Source: Peptostreptococcaceae bacterium (lineage in GTDB: Bacteria; Bacillota_A; Clostridia; Peptostreptococcales; Acidaminobacteraceae). Taken from it: 12,147 nucleotides of DNA. The position numbers were made by a program, and so were the translations under genes. Below the pieces are notes generated by a model. The model worked only from the letters and a program-made list of their open reading frames with translations, did no database searches and was not told the origin of the DNA. Below, piece after piece: positions 1-5,600 of this stretch (the stretch's first letter is position 1; each line of letters begins with the position of its first letter). The DNA is taken from positions 1-12,147 of the forward strand of contig JABXKX010000623.1 in NCBI GenBank assembly GCA_013619035.1. Reading direction: 5' to 3'.

Positions 1-121
1 CCACAATATAGTTCACAGCTACATTTACACCTTCACAGGCGAGGTATTCCGATATACCTCCCCCGATCCCACTTCCGCCGCCTGTAACCAGTGCGACCTT
101 ACCCTTTAGACCTAAATCCAT
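1..121 (-). CDS. Short-chain dehydrogenase/reductase (SDR), N-terminal 40 residues only
   Basis: This is a partial gene that runs off the left edge. The visible N-terminus starts MDLGLKGKVALVTGG and continues with the SDR dinucleotide-binding signature TGGGSGIG at residues 14-21, within a beta-alpha-beta Rossmann start. SDR enzymes are NAD(P)(H)-dependent oxidoreductases acting on alcohols, sugars, fatty-acyl intermediates and other carbonyls. The catalytic Tyr-x-x-x-Lys region lies outside the window, so the substrate cannot be assigned. The ATG at 121 is preceded by GGAGGT at a short, normal spacing. The 120 visible bases are about 50% G+C, clearly higher than the roughly one-third G+C of the neighbouring genes. 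That could mean recent acquisition or simply a glycine-rich N-terminus. It has its own promoter and a cre-like operator upstream. Confidence 0.9.
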   Translation of the reverse strand, partial: MDLGLKGKVALVTGGGSGIGGGISEYLACEGVNVAVNYIV

Positions 122-180
122 AGGACCTCCAATTTCATTTTATATAATATTATCTTATACTTACTTTGTGCATAGTGCTA

Positions 181-189
181 ATTATATCA
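181..189 (-). promoter_or_regulatory. Extended -10 promoter of the SDR gene
   Basis: On the minus strand the sequence reads TGATATAAT: a perfect TATAAT with the TG-n extension, about 60 bases upstream of the SDR start codon. The hexamer 17 bases further upstream (204-209, TATTAT) is a poor -35. The extended -10 and an upstream regulator may compensate for it. The predicted transcription start is near 174. Confidence 0.6.
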
Positions 190-221
190 TTAGAAATCGC
201 CTTATAATAGCATGAATATTC

Positions 222-235
222 TGAAAACGCTTTCC
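222..235. promoter_or_regulatory. cre-like (CcpA/LacI-family) operator
   Basis: TGAAAACGCTTTCC matches the catabolite-responsive element consensus TGWNANCGNTNWCA at all specified positions but the last. It is a near-palindrome centred on CG, as expected for LacI-family regulators. Its centre lies about 54 bases upstream of the predicted SDR transcription start, just beyond the weak -35. That position would suit activation by CcpA or control by a local LacI-type protein. No such regulator is encoded in the window. Confidence 0.45.
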
Positions 236-371
236 TTTTTTTATTTATTCCCACTATACGAAAGCTGAAACGCACTGTTTTCAAGTGTCCCATTACTATA
301 AGACCATAGATTGAAAAATGAAAGTTTTGTTGCATAAAGTCGGATTTATGACGCATTAAATGTATTAAAAC

Positions 372-402
372 AAAAAAAATGTTTGCAATTAACTTGCAAA
401 CA
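372..402 (-). terminator. Intrinsic terminator of the DEAD-box helicase gene
   Basis: On the minus strand TGTTTGCAA and TTGCAAACA form a perfect 9-bp stem around a 5-base loop, followed at once by eight U. The hairpin begins 7 bases after the helicase stop codon. Confidence 0.9.
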
Positions 403-408
403 TCATTG

Positions 409-1908
409 TTATTTCTTCTTAAATAAATTTTTTATGCTGAATTTCTTCTTCTTTGGTTCAGTTTTAACCTCATTTGAAACTGGTTTTACAATTGGTTTAA
501 TGGCTTCAATTGGTTTCTTTTGTACTGGAGGATTTTGTTTTTTAACCTCTTTATTAACATAAGCCTTTTCAACTTGTTGTTGAACTGGTTTTTTATGCAT
601 TTTAGGATGTTCTCTTCGTTCAGGTTTTCCATGTGGCGTTCTTGTTGAATGCCCTTTTGGTTTATCATGACTCGTAGATTTATGATGACTTTTGGGTTTA
701 TGAGCAGTTTTAGGTCTTTGCTCAACTCTTGGTTTTCTTTTAGCTTTCTTTTCTGCCCAAATACTATTTAGAATTATTTTGCCTTCTTCAACGTCTTCCT
801 CATTCGGAAGATCCACTTCTTCTATCATCGCACCTGCGTGTTCTTCAATCTCATATAAAGCATAAATATCATCACTTGTAACCAGAGTGATAGCTTTACC
901 ACCATTTCCAGCTCGACCGGTTCTACCAATTCTATGAATATAACTGTCTTTTTCTACTGGCACATCATAATTTATAACCAATGACATATCATCAATGTGA
1001 ATCCCTCTAGCTGCCACATCCGTTGCAACTAAAATTTGAATATCACCATTCTTAAATTCTTCAATGGTACGCATTCTTCTACTTTGAGTATTAGCACCAT
1101 GGATTGCTTCAGAGACAAATCCTTTTCTATTAAGATAATTTTCTACTTTATCAACTTCAACTCTAGTATTACAGAAAATCATACAACTATTTGGTTGTTC
1201 TGAACATATAATATTCGATAATTGAGTTCTTTTCTCATTACGTTCTACTCTAATATACTCTTGCTTAATTGAATCTACAGTTTTTGTATCAGAATCAATT
1301 TCAATCGTAATAGGCTCTTTCATGTAACTTTTACAGATTTTCTGAATTTCATCTGGCATCGTCGCAGAAAATAATAGTGTCACTCTATCTTTTGGTAAAG
1401 CTTTAATTATGGTATACATCTGATCAATAAAGCCCATATCTAACATACGATCGGCTTCATCTAATACTAAATATTTAATATTTTTAGTCTCTAATTTCCT
1501 ATTTTTCAAATGATGAATCACACGACCTGGTGTACCTGTAACTATTTGTGCACCATCTTTTAGTTGTTTTTCTTCAACACTCATATTATGACCACCATAA
1601 ACTGTAGTCGTCTTAACAGGTGTATATTTTATAAAACTACTTATATCTTTATTAACCTGTACAGCCAATTCTCTTGTTGGTGTGATAATCAGCGCTTGTG
1701 CAGTTTTTAAAGATTGATCTATTCCTTCAATAATAGGTAGTGAAAAAGCACCTGTCTTTCCACTGCCTGTTTTTGCCATTACAATTAAGTCTTTCTTTGC
1801 CATAATTTCAGGTATTGAAAGGCTTTGTACCGTTGTTGCTTCTTTAAACCCTAGTTCGTCTATCGCTTTTAGAACTGAATCCGATATGTTTAAATTCTTA
1901 AATTCCAT
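409..1908 (-). CDS. DEAD-box ATP-dependent RNA helicase, DbpA/YxiN-like, with basic C-terminal tail
   Basis: A 499-residue RNA helicase. All core motifs are present: a Q motif (GFKEATTVQ, Q28), motif I AKTGSGKT at 45-52, PTREL at 77-81, TPGR at 126-129, DEAD at 150-153, SAT at 181-183, and in the second RecA domain ATDVAARGIHIDD and HRIGRTGRAG (325-334). The N-terminal sequence resembles Bacillus DbpA (YxiN), which remodels 23S rRNA. However, the usual C-terminal RRM-like 23S hairpin-92 binding domain is not recognisable. Instead, from about residue 386 the protein becomes a Lys/His/Pro-rich low-complexity tail ending KKKFSIKNLFKKK. Likely roles are ribosome assembly or mRNA unwinding in the cytoplasm. 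The start ATG at 1908 follows AAGGAGAA. It is a single-gene transcription unit with its own promoter and terminator. Confidence 0.95.
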   Translation of the reverse strand: MEFKNLNISDSVLKAIDELGFKEATTVQSLSIPEIMAKKDLIVMAKTGSGKTGAFSLPIIEGIDQSLKTAQALIITPTRELAVQVNKDISSFIKYTPVKTTTVYGGHNMSVEEKQLKDGAQIVTGTPGRVIHHLKNRKLETKNIKYLVLDEADRMLDMGFIDQMYTIIKALPKDRVTLLFSATMPDEIQKICKSYMKEPITIEIDSDTKTVDSIKQEYIRVERNEKRTQLSNIICSEQPNSCMIFCNTRVEVDKVENYLNRKGFVSEAIHGANTQSRRMRTIEEFKNGDIQILVATDVAARGIHIDDMSLVINYDVPVEKDSYIHRIGRTGRAGNGGKAITLVTSDDIYALYEIEEHAGAMIEEVDLPNEEDVEEGKIILNSIWAEKKAKRKPRVEQRPKTAHKPKSHHKSTSHDKPKGHSTRTPHGKPERREHPKMHKKPVQQQVEKAYVNKEVKKQNPPVQKKPIEAIKPIVKPVSNEVKTEPKKKKFSIKNLFKKK

Positions 1909-1937
1909 AATTCTCCTTAAGTTTTGTGTCTCTATAT

Positions 1938-1966
1938 ATTATATGCTATTTTAGCTTTTTTTTAAA
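1938..1966 (-). promoter_or_regulatory. Promoter of the DEAD-box helicase gene
   Basis: On the minus strand TTTAAA (1961-1966), a 17-base spacer and TATAAT (1938-1943) precede the helicase start by about 30 bases. The -10 is perfect and the -35 matches four of six positions. It lies in the short gap after the upstream gene's terminator. Confidence 0.65.
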
Positions 1967-1971
1967 CATGT

Positions 1972-1996
1972 AAAAAGACAACCCTCAGTTGTCTTT
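1972..1996 (-). terminator. Intrinsic terminator of the HTH-TPR regulator gene
   Basis: On the minus strand AAAGACAAC and GTTGTCTTT pair perfectly over 9 bp around a TGAGG loop, ending in a run of U. It lies 6 bases after the regulator stop codon and just before the helicase promoter. Confidence 0.85.
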
Positions 1997-2002
1997 ATTT
2001 TC

Positions 2003-2902
2003 TTACTGAATATCATACTTTTCTTTCAATCTAACAATCGTTTCTTCATACTTAAAACTAGGATCAGTGATTCTACTCAGTGTGATATAGGTATCTAAAA
2101 ATTTACCATAGTTTTCTTTATCACCCAACTCGTAAAGAGCCCGTCCATGAATATTAGACAAATCAGATAAGTAAGACAATGTCCCGCTATTTAAACAGTA
2201 ATCTAAACCTTTTTTTGTATAATGTAAAGCCATTTGATATTTTTCAGAAGTTAAATACAATCTCGAAAGATTATATATAAATCGTAAATAAGATATCTCC
2301 CTAATATTATTATGCGTCTTTTCAATGTTTTCTATGGCTTTGATCATCAGAAGTTCACCATAATCAAAATTACCTTCCTTGAGATACAATACAATTAATG
2401 AATTTAAGATTCTATAGTCTACCGCTCTTAAAGGCACAGTAAAAATTTCATCTAAAGTATCAAACGCATAAACATCTAAAAGTAATTTCACATAATAATT
2501 TTCATCAATTTCAAAGGGAATAACCACATAATTGCTGATAGCCCCATACAGCCATGCAATCTCATGTTTTGCATACTTACTCGAAGCTTGGTTGATATCG
2601 GATGAATTTTCCAACATTTCTAAGACAAATTCAAATTTATCTTGATGGAAAAATCTCATAATTCTATCAATCTCATTTTTGACATGATATGCATTGGGAT
2701 CATCTGTATAAGGCAAATAATCTAACAGTTCATTACCTAACCTTGAAGAAATTTCTGAAATCAGATAGGATGTCGGACTTGAAATATTCATTTCAATCCT
2801 AGACAGTTGTCTAACAGAACACAGTTTATGAGCCAATTCTTTCTGAGTGACACCTTTGCTTTGACGTATATTTTTTATAATGGTGCCGACATAATTTTCC
2901 AT
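2003..2902 (-). CDS. XRE-family HTH regulator with TPR-type sensor domain (RRNPP/PlcR-Rgg-like)
   Basis: A 299-residue predicted cytoplasmic transcription regulator. Residues 5-60 form a lambda-Cro type helix-turn-helix (IIKNIRQSKGVTQKELAHKL, then SRIE). The remaining ~230 residues are alpha-helical repeats with TPR-like spacing, for example YNLSRLYLTSEKYQMALHYT. The order HTH plus C-terminal TPR, the ~300-residue length and the wording of the HTH recall PlcR and Rgg, which bind short secreted peptides that are re-imported. The YN of the FIYNLSRLY helix sits where PlcR-type proteins carry peptide-contacting asparagines; this placement is from memory. The start was set at the ATG at 2902 because GGAGGGG lies directly before it; an in-frame ATG at 2920 has no such site. 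It is divergent from a candidate peptide frame and a PqqD-like gene, with a palindromic operator in its 5' leader suggesting autoregulation. Confidence 0.85.
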   Translation of the reverse strand: MENYVGTIIKNIRQSKGVTQKELAHKLCSVRQLSRIEMNISSPTSYLISEISSRLGNELLDYLPYTDDPNAYHVKNEIDRIMRFFHQDKFEFVLEMLENSSDINQASSKYAKHEIAWLYGAISNYVVIPFEIDENYYVKLLLDVYAFDTLDEIFTVPLRAVDYRILNSLIVLYLKEGNFDYGELLMIKAIENIEKTHNNIREISYLRFIYNLSRLYLTSEKYQMALHYTKKGLDYCLNSGTLSYLSDLSNIHGRALYELGDKENYGKFLDTYITLSRITDPSFKYEETIVRLKEKYDIQ

Positions 2903-2912
2903 AACCCCTCCT

Positions 2913-2930
2913 ATAGACATATATGTCTAT
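2913..2930. promoter_or_regulatory. 18-bp perfect palindrome, probable operator of the HTH-TPR regulator
   Basis: ATAGACATATATGTCTAT is identical to its reverse complement over all 18 bases. It lies in the 5' leader of the regulator gene, just downstream of that gene's predicted transcription start. It also abuts the -35 of the divergent plus-strand promoter. A dimeric HTH protein bound here would block its own gene and could activate or repress the divergent one. I saw no second copy in the window. Confidence 0.6.
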
Positions 2931-2958
2931 TGATACAAGGATTATATCATTGTAACAT
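2930..2958 (+). promoter_or_regulatory. Possible plus-strand promoter of the peptide/PqqD-like unit
   Basis: TTGATA (2930-2935), 17 bases, then TAACAT (2953-2958). The -35 is good and the -10 matches four of six. It overlaps the divergent regulator promoter, so polymerase could not occupy both at once. The weak -10 next to the palindrome would suit an activator-dependent promoter. TATAAA at 2959-2964 is an alternative -10 but lacks a correctly spaced -35. Confidence 0.4.
2941..2949 (-). promoter_or_regulatory. Extended -10 promoter of the HTH-TPR regulator
   Basis: On the minus strand TGATATAAT is an extended -10 with a perfect TATAAT. The expected -35 (TTTCAT at 2964-2969) is weak. The predicted start near 2934 puts the 18-bp palindrome at about +4 to +21. 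The core is identical to the SDR promoter at 181-189. Confidence 0.6.
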
Positions 2959-3007
2959 TATAAATGAAATAACAACTGTAAAAATTCAAAAATTCGAGGG
3001 GCTTCAT

Positions 3008-3150
3008 ATGTTTTAATTATCTAAAAAATAATCGCAATATTCTTTACAACTTTATTATTAGGCAGTTCATTATTCTGTTATGCAAGTGATGATGGTTTAG
3101 ACAACGGATGGAAAGCTGATCGGGTGGTTGTTGAAAGTCGACAATTTTAA
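3008..3150 (+). pseudogene. Candidate short exported peptide frame without a usable start codon
   Basis: From 3025 to the TAA at 3148-3150 one frame encodes KIIAIFFTTLLLGSSLFCYA followed by a ~21-residue polar tail (SDDGLDNGWKAD...VVVESRQF). This is a typical signal-peptide core plus short mature segment, the architecture of RRNPP precursor peptides such as PapR. An in-frame TAA at 3022 precedes it and no ATG, GTG or TTG follows in the leader. A good ribosome site, GAGGGG (2996-3001), serves ATG 3008, but that frame reads only Met-Phe-stop. Removing one T from the TTTT run (3011-3014) and one A from the A6 run (3023-3028) would join ATG 3008 to the signal-peptide frame, giving about 46 residues. 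It may be a degraded gene, a sequence error in homopolymers, or translation from a non-standard start. The frame ends four bases before the next ATG. Confidence 0.4.
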
Positions 3151-3153
3151 TCT

Positions 3154-3435
3154 ATGGATATGTTAAAGATTTCAAAACACTTAAATTGGTATCAGTACTC
3201 AGATAAACTTGTCATTAGGAATTTAAATACTTCTGAAATCTACTCATTAACCGATTCTATGAAAGAAGTCTGGTTATTGATTAGTAAAGGATATACTAGA
3301 GATACTATATATCTATCATTTTCAAAGACTCGAAACATAACCTTAAATATGTGTAAAACCGACATCGATGATATTATTTATATCTTAAAAGATATGAAAT
3401 TAATAGATAATACTTCTCACAATTTAGACAATTAA
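3154..3435 (+). CDS. PqqD-like small protein (RiPP recognition element fold)
   Basis: A 93-residue protein with the PqqD pattern: a short beta region (DKLVIRNLNTSEIYSLTDS, residues 17-35) equivalent to the usual 'vlln.etg.vy.LN' segment, then an alpha-helical part with VWLLISKGYT and a final helix (DIDDIIYILKDMKLI) matching the 'dv..fl..L...Gll' ending. Family length is about 90 residues. PqqD proteins bind the leader of a ribosomal peptide and present it to a modifying enzyme; that role is inferred here. No Shine-Dalgarno sequence precedes the ATG at 3154. The stop of the upstream peptide frame ends at 3150 in the same frame, so translational coupling is likely. A second ATG at 3160 is possible. 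It is the only clear plus-strand gene in the window and ends in a strong terminator. No radical-SAM enzyme, protease or dedicated exporter is adjacent. Confidence 0.75.
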   Translation: MDMLKISKHLNWYQYSDKLVIRNLNTSEIYSLTDSMKEVWLLISKGYTRDTIYLSFSKTRNITLNMCKTDIDDIIYILKDMKLIDNTSHNLDN

Positions 3436-3464
3436 AAAACCCAGGTGAACCTGGGTTTTTTAAT
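3431..3464. terminator. Bidirectional intrinsic terminator between the PqqD-like gene and the ureohydrolase gene
   Basis: A 15-bp perfect stem (ATTAAAAAACCCAGG pairing with its complement) closes a TGAA loop, with U-runs in both directions. It overlaps both converging stop codons (TAA at 3433-3435 on plus; TAA at 3464-3466 on minus), so it ends both transcripts. Confidence 0.92.
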
Positions 3465-4357
3465 TATGAATGCCAGTGTCCCCAACATTCTGTTATGATT
3501 TTTCTTGCTGCAAAAACAGACGTTAATGCAGGATCTAATTTAGGTGCTACTTCCACTACATCAAATCCAATAATAGGTAGTGTAAAGATTAACTGTAATA
3601 AATCTAGTAACTGTCTGCTTGTTAAACCTCCAAACTGAGGTGTCCCTGTCCCAGCTGCATAAGCTGGATCTAAACAATCAATATCTATTGTTAAATATAA
3701 TTTATTAAATTTTGACATGTGTTCTTTAACTTTCTCAAAAGAAGCATCAACACCTAATTTATTAAATTCATGGGCATTAATTACATGTACAGGATGATTA
3801 TTAATAAACTCAAGTTCATCTTCTTCAACAGATCGAATGCCAATAAAAAACAAACTTTCACTATCTTCCACATGTTCTAAATCTAATGCTCTTCTTTCGG
3901 TAGAACCATGAGACAATCGATCACCTTCCAATGTATCGCATAAATCAAAATGTGCATCTATGTGTATAATTCCAAAAGATTCATCAACTGCATCATTAAT
4001 GCCTTGAAGGACTGGAATGGTTATTGAATGGTCACCACCCATAACAGTAAATCTTTTTTCTGCTTTTACAAGATTTGAAATCATGTTACGTGTATTTTCA
4101 AATAGATCATCTCTTTGAGCACCTTCTACATCACCTAGATCTTTTACTTTAAGAGATTTTATACTTTTAAAATGTTCTGTTGTTGGTGGTATCGTATAAG
4201 TTATCTCTCTAATAGCATCGGGTGCATCTTTAGCCCCATTTCTAAAGCTTACACCACCATCAAACGGTACACCGAGTATAACAACATCAGATTCTTCTAT
4301 AGTTAACTCCGGGCGATTTAAACCAGCCCATATCTTGTTATCCTTGCTTTTATTCAT
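3464..4357 (-). CDS. Ureohydrolase (agmatinase/arginase/formiminoglutamase family), agmatinase-like
   Basis: A 297-residue metalloenzyme of the family that removes urea or a related group from guanidino compounds such as agmatine or arginine. The two-manganese site is intact: GGDHS with H110, DAHFDLCD with D134, H136 and D138, and DIDCLDP with D225 and D227. E269 in the GFDVVEVAP segment fits the conserved active-site glutamate. GTGTP and GGLTSR (235-248) are typical of SpeB-type agmatinases, so agmatinase is the best guess. SHGSTERRA replaces the more usual SHGT-type segment, so a different guanidino substrate is possible. AAGGAGG precedes the ATG at ideal spacing. It lies 100 bases downstream of trmB in the same direction and may be a read-through member of the azl operon; no clear promoter was seen in that gap. 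Confidence 0.88.
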   Translation of the reverse strand: MNKSKDNKIWAGLNRPELTIEESDVVILGVPFDGGVSFRNGAKDAPDAIREITYTIPPTTEHFKSIKSLKVKDLGDVEGAQRDDLFENTRNMISNLVKAEKRFTVMGGDHSITIPVLQGINDAVDESFGIIHIDAHFDLCDTLEGDRLSHGSTERRALDLEHVEDSESLFFIGIRSVEEDELEFINNHPVHVINAHEFNKLGVDASFEKVKEHMSKFNKLYLTIDIDCLDPAYAAGTGTPQFGGLTSRQLLDLLQLIFTLPIIGFDVVEVAPKLDPALTSVFAARKIITECWGHWHS

Positions 4358-4457
4358 AATTTTCCTCCTTATTATTAGTTTCTTCCAATAAGTTTAGATG
4401 GAGGAAATAGCTTCCATAAACCCAATAAGGAGTTTAAGGGTATATCGTTTTTTCTTT

Positions 4458-5282
4458 TTAAGCATCTTTAATAATTTCATAAGCCTCATCGCTAAAACAA
4501 TAATAGTCTTTTCTAATTAAATCCAACGTTTTTTCATAGCTTGTATTATCTTCAATCATTCTTGAGTATTGATTAATCATGACATCATGTGCAATAAAAT
4601 CATCCTTAATATCAATATCACTCGGATCACTTGACCAAGTAATTCTTGCATCCTCTTCACGAGAGATTATTCCAGTCACTACATGTTTCTTATCAATAAT
4701 AAGAATGATATACCGTTCGTTTTTTTCAGCAATATAACGCTCAATTCTTCTATGGGTCACCAATTCATCAAAGGGATTATGATGTCCAAAGTGTATACCT
4801 CTTAAGAGAACACCTTTTTCCTTTGAATCATTTAAAACATCTTTTAATTCAAGAAGTTCTTCATCCCATATGGATAAAGCTATTCGAGACTGTGCCTCTT
4901 TTATTAATAACTTACACAAATCAATAATCTCTTGATAACCTTTTACAGTCTTTTGTTCATATCTCTCTTTATCATTTGAGTAAAGAGCAGTTGTTATTGC
5001 TTCTACTTCATCAATAATAGAATCGAAATTTTCTTTTAACTTAGAAATAAGTAGTTTAGGTTCTAATGGTGTATAAGTCACAGCAGAATCTTCTTTATGT
5101 GTAAATACCAGTTTCTTTTTTTCAAGACCTTCTAAAACTTCGTAAATTCTAGATCTAGGGACACCTGAATATTTACTTAATCCATAACCATTGATTGGAT
5201 AATGTTTTAATAAGGCCAAATAAGTTTTTACTTCATATTCTGTCATTCCCAATTGTTTCATTTTAGATATCATGTTCTCCAA
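4458..5282 (-). CDS. TrmB-family transcriptional regulator
   Basis: A 274-residue regulator. Residues 8-63 form the TrmB winged helix (LGMTEYEVKTYLALLKHYP, then SGVPRSRIYEVLEGLEKKKLV). A helical linker (about 75-100) follows, and then an effector-binding domain of the PLD-like type common in bacterial TrmB proteins (KGYQEIIDLCKLLIKEAQSRIALSIW). TrmB proteins usually sense sugars, but in this position the likely target is the azlCD operon, of which it is the third gene, 15 bases after azlD. The start chosen is TTG at 5282, which has GTGGAG eight bases upstream. ATG at 5273 is the alternative, with GGAG only three bases away; it would shorten the protein by three residues. It probably acts at the inverted repeat over the azlC promoter, an inference from gene order. 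Confidence 0.88.
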   Translation of the reverse strand: MENMISKMKQLGMTEYEVKTYLALLKHYPINGYGLSKYSGVPRSRIYEVLEGLEKKKLVFTHKEDSAVTYTPLEPKLLISKLKENFDSIIDEVEAITTALYSNDKERYEQKTVKGYQEIIDLCKLLIKEAQSRIALSIWDEELLELKDVLNDSKEKGVLLRGIHFGHHNPFDELVTHRRIERYIAEKNERYIILIIDKKHVVTGIISREEDARITWSSDPSDIDIKDDFIAHDVMINQYSRMIEDNTSYEKTLDLIRKDYYCFSDEAYEIIKDA

Positions 5283-5297
5283 TGAATACGCTCCACT

Positions 5298-5600
5298 CTA
5301 TATTAGTAACAGTATAAATACAATTATAATTGAACCAACTACTGGTATAATCATACCACCTTTTTTCCACGAATAAAAACATGCAAAAGATAGCCCAGCA
5401 ATTGATATCAACGGTTCATTTGGTACAGCGGTTATCACGCCTGGCATCAATAATGCACCGAGTGCTGTATAAGGTACAAATTCCAAAAACAATCTTAAGG
5501 GTTTAGGGAGCTCCTTATCTGAAATCGTTAAAAAAGGAATCACCCTTGGAATATAGGTTACAATTGCCATACCGAAAATTAGTAACATAATTTTACTCAT
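5298..5600 (-). CDS. azlD: Branched-chain amino-acid exporter small subunit, AzlD family
   Basis: A 100-residue, highly hydrophobic membrane protein with the AzlD signature near its start (GMAIVTYIPRVIPFL) and three to four membrane segments. AzlD works with AzlC as a two-part inner-membrane exporter; characterised systems move branched-chain amino acids or the leucine analogue azaleucine, and related pairs may carry other amino acids. Its ATG at 5600 lies 8 bases inside the azlC gene, and GAGGAGGT in the end of azlC provides the ribosome site, so the two are translationally coupled. The gene ends in TAG. Confidence 0.92.
   Translation of the reverse strand: MSKIMLLIFGMAIVTYIPRVIPFLTISDKELPKPLRLFLEFVPYTALGALLMPGVITAVPNEPLISIAGLSFACFYSWKKGGMIIPVVGSIIIVFILLLI

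Noticed and set aside
150..356. Open frame of 68 codons on the minus strand upstream of the SDR gene
   Set aside because: It has no ribosome binding site, spans the SDR promoter and cre-like site, and its translation shows no recognisable domain. The 287-base gap 122-408 is better explained as promoter, operator and terminator.
486..725. Second minus-strand frame of 79 codons within the helicase tail
   Set aside because: It is the alternative frame of the repetitive, A-rich low-complexity tail and mirrors its composition.
2903..2920. Longer start for the HTH-TPR regulator (ATG at 2920)
   Set aside because: The extra six codons include the GGAGGGG ribosome site for the ATG at 2902 and overlap the palindrome. 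The shorter start gives the normal XRE N-terminus.
2807..3016. Plus-strand open frame of 69 codons ending at 3016
   Set aside because: It starts inside the regulator gene on the opposite strand and has no coding features. Only its last ATG (3008) has a ribosome site, and that leads to Met-Phe-stop.
4358..4457. Guanidine-type riboswitch before the ureohydrolase gene
   Set aside because: I looked for the paired ACGR loops of the guanidine-II class and did not find them. The stem seen does not match a known riboswitch I can recognise.
5297..5309. Sequence CTATATTAGTAAC near the end of azlD, similar to the azlC operator arm
   Set aside because: It is only a partial match, lies in coding sequence and has no partner arm, so it is not called as an operator.
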